The position numbers and the translations under genes are program-made. Below, in pieces: positions 1-7,226 of a stretch of 64,000 nucleotides of DNA. The stretch's first letter is position 1, and the number at the start of each line of letters is the position of its first letter. The DNA lies in the NCBI GenBank assembly GCA_032622095.1, contig CP136061.1, forward strand, positions 868,001-932,000, in the 5' to 3' direction. The DNA comes from Siphonodentalium dalli. Taxonomy: Eukaryota; Mollusca; Scaphopoda; Gadilida; Siphonodentaliidae. The notes beneath the pieces are model-generated. The model saw nothing but the letters and a program-made list of their open reading frames with translations. It searched no databases and was not told where the DNA came from.

Positions 1-92
1 AGTGGGTGAATTTGGTGATGTTAACCCTCTATGCAGGATAGCTTCACTAAATTCACCCTCTAGGGACCTCATTCTACAATTGACAGACACAC
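1..92 (+). mobile_element. Right part of a TGTCTGACA-type foldback element, cut by the window start
   Basis: Positions 1-92 are the right half of the element seen complete at 10931-11267 in this array. They hold the end of its second palindrome (CCCTCTAGGGACCTCATTCT) and the terminal GACAGACACAC. The left half lies before the window. Confidence 0.7.
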
Positions 93-280
93 TATTTGCA
101 GACTTGAACACGAGCTATCTGTTACAAGTAATGTCATCTCAAACAATTTATGTATAGAATGTTCTGTAATATTGTGATCTGAAGTACTGAAATTTGTGGT
201 GTTATATTAAAGTGATGTGAAACACTCCGGTATGGTGATCAAATATAAAAGGAGAATAACCTTGTTCAAAGTAGTAATTT

Positions 281-665
281 TTATACGCCCTTTTGAAAAA
301 AAGGCCGTATTATAGTATTGGTCTGTCCGTCCGGGCGGGCGTCCGGGCGTCCGTTAACCTGTTGTCCGGATGATAACTTTAGTTAGAGTGAACCGATTTC
401 AATAAAATTTGGTATGTGGGTTTATTAACCGAAAAGTAAGTTCAAGTTCGAATTTGGGTTCCGCCCGCCAATTTTCACCGGAGTTATGCCCCTTATTTGA
501 CTTAGAAAATCCTAGAAATTTGTTGTCCGGATGATAACTTTAGTATAGTTTATCGGAATGAATCCAAATTTGGTATATTACTTTCTCCCACCAAAACACA
601 GGTCAAGTTCGAACTTGGGTTCTGTCCGACCATTTTTGGCAGAGTTATGCCCCTTTTTTATTATA
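281..665. repeat. GTCCG-rich dispersed repeat with an internal 161-bp tandem duplication
   Basis: The segment opens with an imperfect inverted motif (ACGCCCTTTTG / AAAAAAAGGCCGT), then a GC-rich run of GTCCGTCC and GGGCGTCC. Two diverged copies of a roughly 161-bp block follow (361-521 and 522-665), each running from GTTGTCCGGATGATAACTTT through a 'caagttcgaa-ttgggttc' motif to GAGTTATGCCCC. The copies look roughly three-quarters identical, so the duplication is much older than the array. I associate this class of repeat with bivalve genomes from memory; I cannot name a transposon class for it. Copies recur in every unit, the last cut at 56477. Confidence 0.65.
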
Positions 666-1093
666 AACTATGATTCCTGTGGTATTGTTGTGAATATTTA
701 TTGTTAATAAACTAATTTTGATCACTGAAGCAGCGTTCGATGTAATACTGATGTAACTAGATGATACTGGGGACCCTTGAATAGGACAGTGAATCTCTAA
801 GAATAATGTCTCCAATAATACTTGTGTTCACATACAAAATTAGGTTTCCTGAGTGAAGTAATATCCAGGAATTTTCTGTTTCTATGTTTTGTTTCTACAG
901 TTTCATTTCTATATTTTAAGATGTTTATATTATTTCTGTTGTATAAATTGTGTTTTTCATGTGATAATACAGGTCAGATGTACAAGTTCAATGTCTACTT
1001 ATTTCATTTGAATACTAACCACCTATGGACAAAGCTGATCAAAATATGTTTTAAGTCAGTCACTGTCTGTTTTCTTGAGGAAATCCCTGGCGT
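666..1093. other. AT-rich stretch with no recognised feature
   Basis: I see no gene, hairpin or tandem repeat here. An open frame at 822-1106 begins with a CTG or TTG-type codon rather than ATG and shows no domain, so it is not called. Confidence 0.6.
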
Positions 1094-1187
1094 AACCCTT
1101 TCATGACTGGAGCTTCCTGAAAGTTTGTGAAAACCCTGTGCCAGTGCATTCTCTGATATATGCGAGTCTCCCATAGGATTATGCATA
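1094..1187 (+). mobile_element. Left fragment of a piggyBac-like hairpin MITE
   Basis: It starts TAACCCTTTCATGACTGGAG, which matches the left end of the element at 57865-58126, and runs into a degenerate copy of the hairpin arm (CCAGTGCATTCTCTGATATA). The right half is missing: at about 1187 the sequence switches to a piece of the TGTCTGACA element family. It is therefore a broken copy. Confidence 0.55.
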
Positions 1188-1290
1188 TTAATCTTCTGCA
1201 AATAAGGGGATATAGAAACTGAGCAGAAGTAACTAAAAACAATGTTAAATTGAGACTAAAGATACTATCCCAGAAGACGAGGCAAATAAG
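1187..1290 (-). mobile_element. Internal fragment of the TGTCTGACA element, reverse orientation
   Basis: The block from TAATCTTCTGCAAATAAGGG to AGACGAGGCAAATAAG matches 60018-60115 in the downstream flank in the same orientation. It is the reverse complement of the middle of the element at 7227-7627. Both ends are absent, so it is a relic. Confidence 0.55.
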
Positions 1291-1552
1291 ATATTCTGAA
1301 ATATGTAGACATTATCTGTGATCCATACAGTTTAGAGATGACTCAGATAAGGTATAGTGTGACCTGTATGATTGTTTACTTATGACATGCTTCATAAATT
1401 ATACATTTTATACTCTACTTCATACACTTTCTTTCTCTAACACTGCCTGATTATTTTATTTACAGTAAAAGAATTCAATTTACATTGTGTTTGACTTAGT
1501 TATTCCCTGACACCCAGTTCTGACATATATTGCCAAAAAATCACATGAGTTT
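1291..1552. other. AT-rich stretch, nothing recognised
   Basis: No inverted repeat, tandem repeat or plausible reading frame stands out between the element fragment and the following hairpin. Confidence 0.6.
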
Positions 1553-1664
1553 CTATTTTATACGGAATTTATCAACCGAGTTGACAAAATTCGATTCGAG
1601 CCGAGGTTTACCGAGGCTCAAATAGAATTTAGTGGACGAGGTTGATAAATTACGCATAAAATAG
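1553..1664. repeat. 112-bp imperfect hairpin
   Basis: The left arm CTATTTTATACGGAATTTAT pairs with a right arm whose reverse complement reads CTATTTTATGCGTAATTTAT. Pairing continues with mismatches through 'TCGAGCC'/'GGCTCAA' around a short GC-rich loop. It could be a small foldback MITE; I see no clear target-site duplication. Confidence 0.6.
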
Positions 1665-1779
1665 GACGAGTATGAGATACCTTTTATCACATGATCAAAT
1701 AAACGCGAAGCAACGCGAACAATTCATCGAAAACAACAATCATAAACTACAGCGATCGCAAGTTATTTGAAGAACGCCG

Positions 1780-1787
1780 TGACGTCA
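1780..1787. promoter_or_regulatory. CRE-like palindrome TGACGTCA
   Basis: An exact 8-bp match to the ATF/CREB full site lies in a locally GC-richer stretch (ACGCCGTGACGTCATCGC). One site per unit gives five copies in the array. No promoter or transcript is visible next to it, so a regulatory role is only possible. Confidence 0.25.
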
Positions 1788-2817
1788 TCGCACGCGCTGA
1801 TATTAAACGTGTCTATTACCGATAATTATGAAACTGCTTTTATGGCCAAATTATGTGATAAAACCAAATATGACGTACCAACAGAGAATACTTTATCTTG
1901 TTAGCATTCTCAATCAAGGAAAATTGCAGATCAGCTGAGCTGAGAGATTTAATGTGAATTATGATAAAATTAATCCAATTTAGGCCCAAATAAAAAATGT
2001 GTTTTGATTCTCGGGCATAGCTGCGTCTGGAAAAAAGACCCGCATTGAACCATTTGATTACGATTTTCAAATTTTACCAAAGCTGTCAAATGATAACATG
2101 AAAATAGGAAACTAGAAAACAGAAATTAGTTATGTTTCAAACATCGAATATGATAGACATACAATGGTGCATGTGTTGGTATTCAAAAACAGACACTAGG
2201 CAACGATAACTACCAGGTATATTGTCACAACAAGCTGCCCAAACCCCAAGTTTATTAAATCTAATGTGTTAAAATATTTCGGTATTTTATCAATTCGAAA
2301 AGGTAAACGGTAAACAATTTTGAGATTTACAATTTCGGGAACGCAAACCGGAAAGAAATATGGTGAGTATTGGTGATGTGTATGCTGGTTTAATATTTGA
2401 AGTTTTTATGGCTAGCATGTATTGAGGTACATAATACTTATACAGATACGGCAGAATAAATAATTCTAGACTTTCTATGAAGATCACTATATATATCTTT
2501 TCGTTTCGATTGTATTCACGTTCCGTATTTGAACCGGATATTTAGGTGACACTCGAGAGTTTCGAATGATCAGTAGGGGTAAATTTCTTAGAATAGAGTA
2601 CCAGTGTTTTCTGTCACCATGGGTGTGGTATGTTTATTGAGAGAAGGTTAGTTATGAAGTTGTGGATTTTTAGAGGATGTCTTTGAGTTTTGAAAAATAT
2701 TGTTCCAGGTGACCTTGACCCCACCAGTATGAAGTAGTAGCGATTTCTGCGAAACAGTGGCTCCAGACACCAGCGTGACCTTTTAGCACCTAAAATTGCA
2801 GCGTTCTGTTTAGATAC
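1788..2817. other. Non-coding stretch of about 1 kb, nothing assignable
   Basis: Short frames at 1840-2070 and 2290-2487 (minus strand) have no recognisable similarity and biased AT-rich codons. A Kozak-like ACCATGG at about 2617 is followed by only a few codons before a stop. I would not annotate a gene. Confidence 0.55.
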
Positions 2818-2970
2818 TTAACCCTTTACCCAACAAACCGGCCAAAACCGGCCAAATAAAGCTTCAACAGCCTAAAATATCTTCGGTCTGTCTCAATAGA
2901 ACCATACAAATATGGATATCATTGTAACCGGCTCATTGACACATTGTGATAGTTACAGTTATGCCATGTG

Positions 2971-3037
2971 CCAATGCATTCCCTTATATATGCGAGTCGA
3001 CCATAGGTCGCCTCGCATATATAAGAGAATGCATTGG
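2971..3037. repeat. 67-bp hairpin module, copy a
   Basis: The arms start CCAATGCATTC and end GAATGCATTGG, with 26 bp per arm almost fully complementary (one C for T in the left arm). The loop region is GTCGACCATAGGTCG. The same module recurs at 3120-3186, 8132-8198 and 58242-58308. Confidence 0.85.
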
Positions 3038-3119
3038 CCTAAAAAAATAATCTTTTTTAACACTTTTTACCATTTTTTCTTACATTCTTTAACAATTTTA
3101 TAATTTTTAATGTGTTAAG

Positions 3120-3186
3120 CCAATGCATTCTCTTATATATGCGAGGCGACCTATGGTCGACTCGCATATATAAGAGAATGCATTGG
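3120..3186. repeat. 67-bp hairpin module, copy b, inverted relative to copy a
   Basis: It has the same arms as the copy at 2971, but the asymmetric loop reads GGCGACCTATGGTCGAC, so it lies in reverse orientation. The 82 bp between the two copies is AT-rich filler. Confidence 0.85.
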
Positions 3187-3217
3187 CACATGGCCGTTCT
3201 GTTGGTTAAAGGGTCAA

Positions 3218-3788
3218 AGACCGATTTCGGGGCTGAAAAATTTCCAGCAAGTCGTGTATGCTCTGATCGATGGAATAATCGTTTAAACGCCAAACGACCT
3301 AGAAACACCTATTTGGAAACACATGTCATACGTCAATCAACCGAGATGATGGCCAAAATGGTGCATGCAGTTAAAAACAAAATATTTCATGTATATTATA
3401 TAGTTTATTTAATTCAGGCTCAAATGGCCCATATGATAGAAATATCAATTATATGTAATACAGAATGTCTTTCCAATGTTTGAAAAGATAAGATTCTTTC
3501 TTATCAACATAGGAACAGAGCTCACAACATTCCTGGCGTACATCCCACTTGCGCTACATCTCCATTCATATGCCATAAACTTCCTACAGGCATTGTTATA
3601 ACATACAATTATGGGTGAAATTTTCCCACAAAGTACAGCTGCAAAGTACAACAATATAATGATGAAATATACGATGAAAAAGATGGCGTTTTACATCAAA
3701 TGAGCACTTGTAAAAAAATTCATGTGGATATTGGAACGGGAACAAATTATTCTATATTGCCTCATAATATCATCATCAAACGAACGCG
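3218..3788. other. Non-coding stretch, nothing recognised
   Basis: A 123-codon frame (3112-3483) enters from the hairpin and does not start at ATG. Its first third is hairpin sequence and the rest shows no domain. A possible short hairpin (AAGATAAGATTC / CTTTCTTATC) at about 3484 is weak. Confidence 0.5.
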
Positions 3789-4052
3789 ATTTGATTGATT
3801 GATTTTATTTGGCACAGGGTACCAGGGATAACACAAGAAAGTCTAGCACGCGCCGTTAGGGAGAGTCGTTTCTTGAAGTATCCATCCAGGCACACTATCT
3901 GACTCAGACAGGCACACTCATCCAGTTTTGCGATTTTTTTCGATCCACCGGGATTCGAACTGACGGCGCGCACCTGGTCGTTCGTAGAGCAATTGTCTGT
4001 CACTGGTGCAGAAGGGTTATTTCACTTTACCGATTGCGCTAACGGAGCTCTC
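3789..4052 (-). mobile_element. tRNA-derived SINE
   Basis: Read on the minus strand, the element starts near 4052 with a tRNA-like head. It has an A-box-like TAGCGCAATCGG (4030-4041) and a B box GTTCGAATCCC (3950-3960), the internal RNA polymerase III promoter layout of tRNA-derived SINEs. A body of about 150 bp follows and ends in an AATAAAATCAATCAATC tail, i.e. an ATCA-type microsatellite. The A-to-B spacing is about 69 bp, clearly longer than in an intronless tRNA. This suggests an insertion in the head or a composite promoter. I cannot assign a named family and see no target-site duplication. It encodes nothing; a 75-codon frame across it is incidental. Confidence 0.75.
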
Positions 4053-4415
4053 TATAATGATGTTGACGGCTAAATATGGGGAATTTACTTGTACGTATGT
4101 GTCAGTAATTATTAAATTGAGTACCGGTATATTACTGACCCCCCCCCCCGCATTAATAGTTACTTGTTATGTAAATTGTTTATCCTCATGCAACGTCACG
4201 TCAAATAAGTTGCATGTATACCTTGGTTAATAAACTGCTTTACTCGTATTTAAATGAGGGGAAAAATAGTTGGACTCAAGTTTATCTAAACTACAGTCCA
4301 TAGGTAAAACATAGGTTCGAACGGAAGCAATTGATTTTTAAATTGATTTCAGTTTTGTCATCATTCTGCTTTTCTAATAAATTGGTTATTGTAAACGTCA
4401 TCCAATTAGAAAATT
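4053..4415. other. AT-rich stretch containing the length-variable C run
   Basis: It holds the homopolymer at about 4139-4149 (11 C here; 10 C in units 3 and 4), which is the only length difference between array units. Nothing else is recognised. Confidence 0.7.
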
Positions 4416-4602
4416 ATAAGTGGGTTATAAGTGGCACTTTTTGATACATTGTGCGCTATAACTGGGCGAGGCACATTTTGTACATTGTGCGTTATAAGTG
4501 AGCGTGACACTTTTTGGTACAGTGTGCGTAATAAGTGGGCGTTTCCAAAGTCGGCAATGACAAAAAACAGTTTTCAGCGCCTTGCTTCGCTCGGACTGCG
4601 TA

Positions 4603-4755
4603 ATGAAGATGGCAAACATTGACTCTCAAAGTAACCCGACCAACGGAGAGATAGCGTGCGGATGGGTTCAGACTTTTGGAAAATTCCTCCGTAAATGGCT
4701 GTATTTGAGTGCGGCATCACTAAGCTATTTTTGGTATCGTATGTTGGCGGACGAC
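4603..4755 (+). other. Open spacer segment, possible exon or gene fragment (weak)
   Basis: This is the non-repetitive centre of the foldback-type element. From ATG at 4603 (a second ATG at 4609 has a good Kozak context, AAGATGG) a frame encodes about 51 residues. They begin MKMANIDSQSNPTNGE, include an aromatic-rich segment KWLYLSAASLSYFWYR, and end ADDKK where the minisatellite begins. The composition looks more protein-like than the surrounding frames. However, the frame then runs straight into the minisatellite to a stop at 5241, and I do not recognise any family. It could be a captured gene fragment or chance. Confidence 0.15.
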
Positions 4756-5873
4756 AAAAAAGTGTACCAAAAAGTGCCACGCCCACTTTTAGCGCACACT
4801 GTACCAAAAGGTGTACCAAAAAGCGTACCAAAAAGTGCCACACCCACTTTTAGCGCATACTGTACCAACAAATGTGCCAAAAAGTGTAACAAAAAGTGCC
4901 ACGCCCACTTTCAGCGCACGCTGTACCAAAAATTGTACCAAAAAGTGTACCAAAAAGTGCCACGCCCACTTATAGCGCACACTGTACCAAAAAGTGTACC
5001 AAAAAGTGCCACGCCCACTTTCAGCGCACACTGTACCAAAAAGTGTATCAAAAAGTGCCACGCCCACTTTCCAGCGCACACTGTACCAAAAGGTGTACCA
5101 AAAAGCGTACCAAAAAGTGCCACACCCACTTTTAGCGCATACTGTACCAAAAAGTGTACAAAAAAGCGTACCAAAAAGTGCCACGTCCACTTTCAGCGCA
5201 CGCTTTTCCAAAATTGTACCAAAAAGTGTACCAAAAAGTGACACCCACTTTTAGCGCACACTGTACCAAAAAGTGTACCAAAAAGTGCCACGCCCACTTA
5301 TAGCGTACGCTGTACAAAAAATAGTAACAAAAAGTGCCACGCCCACTTTCAGCGCACACTGTACCAAAAGTGTACCAAAAAGTGCCACGCCCACTTTTAG
5401 CGTACACTGTACCAAAAGGTGTACCAAAAAGCGTACCAAAAAGTGCCACACCCACTTTTAGCGCATACTGTACCAAAAAGTGTACAAAAAAGCGTACCAA
5501 AAAGTACCACGCCCACTTTCAGCGCACGCTGTACCAAAAAGTGACACCCACTTTTAGCGCACACTGTACCAAAAAGTGTACCAAAAAGTGCCACGCCCAC
5601 TTATTGCGTACGCTGTACAAAAAATAGTACCAAAAAGTGCCACGCCCACTTTCAGCGCACACTGTACCAAAAGTGTACCAAAAAGTGCCACGCCCACTTT
5701 TAGCGTACACTGTACCAAAAGGTGTACCAAAAAGCGTACCAAAAAGTGCCACACCCACTTTTAGTGCATACTGTACCAAAAAGTGTACAAAAAAGCGTAC
5801 CAAAAGGTGCCACGCCCACTTTCAGCGCACGCTGTACCAAAAAATAGTACCAAAAAGTGCCACGCCCACTTTC
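4756..5873 (+). repeat. GTACCAAAAAGTG minisatellite, 1.1 kb
   Basis: The core is GTACCAAAAAGTG + CCACGCCCAC + TTTTAGCGCACACT, with one to three repeats of the GTACCAAAAAGTG subunit between successive CCACGCCCAC boxes, so unit length varies. There is higher-order structure: 5238-5540 and 5541-5843 are near-identical 303-bp copies differing at a few bases. The unit contains almost no stop codon in either direction, so long frames appear on both strands (for example a lysine/cysteine-rich one forward and a Phe-Gly-Thr-Leu-rich one reverse). These are by-products, not genes. Confidence 0.92.
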
Positions 5874-5934
5874 TGTCTTTTTACAGGATGATTTTGATAA
5901 CATGAAGCTGGACGAGAAAATGCCATTGACGTAA
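5871..5934 (+). other. Candidate 3' splice site and 15-codon terminal exon (weak)
   Basis: The minisatellite ends in TTCTGTCTTTTTACAG, an excellent polypyrimidine tract plus acceptor. The next 48 bases (5887-5934) read DDFDNMKLDEKMPLT followed by TAA, an acidic, protein-like peptide. I could not find a good in-phase donor in the 4603-4755 segment: the plausible GTATGT and GTAAAT donors give early stops when joined. So a two-exon gene spanning the minisatellite is not established. Confidence 0.15.
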
Positions 5935-5986
5935 ACAGCTGTGCTGACATAATCGTATGATTATCAATGTAATCTGACATAATTGT

Positions 5987-6088
5987 TGACTCATTAGGTA
6001 GTGCAGACGCTCATCACCCATGACTCATTAGGTAGTGCAGACGCTCATCACCCATGACTCATTAGGTAGTGCAGACGCTCATCACCCA
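5987..6088 (+). repeat. 34-bp tandem repeat, three perfect copies
   Basis: Each copy starts TGACTCATTAGGTAGTGCAG and ends CATCACCCA, and the three are identical. Each begins with TGACTCA, an exact AP-1 core. Present in all five units (17162, 28336, 39510, 50685). Confidence 0.95.
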
Positions 6089-6192
6089 TGACATATTTGC
6101 TCATAATTTTTTTGAACATATGATATTGTTGCCTGAATAAATAATATAATATAGTTATCATATTTATATTGTACAGAAATGACATTTGCAGA

Positions 6193-6400
6193 ATGTGTCT
6201 GACATTTGAAGAATGAGGTCCCCAAAGGGTGATTTTATTGACGCTATCCCGCATAGTTGGCTAGCATCACCAAATTCACCATCTGGCTACCTCATTCTAT
6301 ATCCCATAATTTGCAGAAGATAAATTGCATAATCGAGGTGACTAATGGGTGAACATCACCAACCTCAACTTGGGAACTTCAATCATAATAGATACTCATG
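6193..6400 (+). mobile_element. Truncated TGTCTGACA-type element
   Basis: It begins TGTGTCTGACATTTGAAG and contains one palindrome (6211-6297: GAATGAGGTCCCC...CTCATTC around GTTGGCTAGC). It then continues with the internal TAATTTGCAGAAGATAAA block before stopping near 6400 without the right palindrome. Confidence 0.55.
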
Positions 6401-6547
6401 TCTCCCTCTAGGCTGGTTCCCCGCCTGGTATAATTATCTACTGATGTAATCTCCAGTCTATGTAATCATAATAGATACTCATGTCTCCCTCTAGGCTGGT
6501 TCCCCACCTGGTGTAATGATCTACTGATGTAATCTCCAGTCTATGTA
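6381..6547 (+). repeat. 83-bp tandem duplication
   Basis: AATCATAATAGATACTCATG recurs at 6464 with the following TCTCCCTCTAGGCTGGTTCC. The copies differ at a few positions (CGCCTGGTATAATTA versus CACCTGGTGTAATGA), so this duplication predates array formation. Confidence 0.9.
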
Positions 6548-6781
6548 ATAGATATACTCATGTCAGTCTCATGTGTAATCACCATTATAATCACTCACCA
6601 GTTAGAGCAGAATCTCATTTACTATCTTTGCTTTGGGGCGGCGACGATACAAAATTTTATATGATATGCATCGTGATATAAATGGGTCACAATGAGGTGA
6701 TGTGTATTGTGATGCATTGATGAAATGTTGCAGCCCTTTGTTCATGCTTTGTAGCGGCATATTAACACATTCCCACCATTC

Positions 6782-6998
6782 TACAGTAATGCTCTAAATA
6801 ATCGACTCCTCAACCACAGCAGAATTATGGGTAATTTTTCAGGATTTAGTCGGAAATATGGCTTGTTGCCATTCATCGGAAAGCTCTCAGTGAGAGCTTT
6901 CCAATGAATGGCAACAAGCCATATTTCCGACTAAATCCTGAAAAGTTACCTAAAATTCTGCTGTGGTTAAGGAGTTGATTATTTAGAGCATTACTGTA
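6782..6998. mobile_element. 217-bp near-perfect foldback MITE with TA / CAGT ends (mariner-like)
   Basis: The two arms are reverse complements around a centre at 6890 (AAGCTCTCAGTGAGAGCTT). The ends read TACAGTAATGCTCTAAATAA and its complement, i.e. a TA dinucleotide followed by CAGT, as expected of Tc1/mariner-type MITEs. Only a few mismatches separate the arms, so the insertion is fairly young or the palindrome is homogenised. No transposase. Other copies: 17957, 29131, 40305, 51480; those in units 3 and 4 carry one extra arm mismatch. Confidence 0.75.
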
Positions 6999-6999
6999 T

Positions 7000-7226
7000 A
7001 TCACATCCCCATTTTCTTATCAAACTACTATCGCAGAAACACTGCTATAGATTACGTGGTGATATTGTACATTCCGTAATATTGACATTGATCATATTCC
7101 AAGCCATGAATGTCAATCGACCATAATAACACATGTCTCTTTGTCTCAAACTTTTAAATGAATTGCCATGACTTTGTTTCATATACATCAAGGAAACTAT
7201 AGGGAACTATAGAAGCCTGGAAATAC
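7000..7226. other. AT-rich stretch, nothing recognised
   Basis: No tandem or inverted repeat seen beyond a short direct repeat GGAAACTATAGGGAACTATAG near 7190. Confidence 0.6.

Larger units (their letters stand above)
2818..3217. mobile_element. piggyBac-like palindromic MITE carrying two 67-bp hairpins
   Basis: The left end is TTAA followed by CCCTTTACCCAACA. The right end, reverse-complemented, reads TTGA followed by CCCTTTAACCAACA. TTAA targets with CCC-starting inverted ends are the hallmark of piggyBac-type transposons, and here one flank has a single transition (TCAA). Inside are two 67-bp hairpins (2971-3037 and 3120-3186) in opposite orientations, flanked by GCCATGTGCC and GGCACATGGC, so the whole 400 bp folds on itself. 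No transposase is encoded, so it would need one in trans. Copies occur in units 2-5. Confidence 0.7.
4416..5873. mobile_element. Foldback-type element with minisatellite inverted arms (candidate)
   Basis: A left arm (4416-4541, about three repeat units) carries the minisatellite motif as its reverse complement (GTGGCACTTTTTGATACA, TATAAGTGAGCGTGACAC). A right arm (4756-5873) carries it forward (CCAAAAAGTGCCACGCCC). A 214-bp non-repetitive spacer lies between them. The outermost bases also match in inverted orientation: AAGTGGG...GTGGCACTTTTTG at the left against AAGTGGGCGTGGCACTTTTTG-type sequence at the right. Long inverted arms made of short tandem repeats are the defining layout of foldback (FB/Galileo-like) transposons. 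The arms here are very unequal in length and I see no clear target-site duplication. An alternative is a minisatellite with an internal inversion. Confidence 0.45.

Noticed and set aside
2617-2650. Kozak-like ACCATGG with a possible AAGGTTAGT donor as a first exon
   Set aside because: Only about ten codons before the donor and no plausible downstream exon; such matches are expected by chance in this much sequence.
3112-3483. 123-codon forward frame
   Set aside because: Non-ATG start inside the 67-bp hairpin, no domain, and it crosses the end of a MITE.
3776-4003. 75-codon minus-strand frame
   Set aside because: It coincides with the tRNA-derived SINE, and tRNA-like heads do not encode protein.
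3950-4052. Possible functional tRNA gene
   Set aside because: A- and B-box-like motifs are present, but the spacing is too long, no complete cloverleaf could be drawn by eye, and a SINE body and tail follow.
4582-5241. 219-codon forward frame, the longest in the window
   Set aside because: It begins at a TTG; the first ATG is at 4603. About 160 codons are translated minisatellite whose unit lacks stops in several frames on both strands. Conservation across units only reflects array identity.
4789-5244. 151-codon minus-strand frame rich in Phe-Gly-Thr-Leu
   Set aside because: It is the antisense reading of the same minisatellite, with no domain and no independent start context.
4756-5873. 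CRISPR-like regularly spaced repeats
   Set aside because: Repeats are contiguous and variable with no unique spacers, and the context is eukaryotic repeat DNA.
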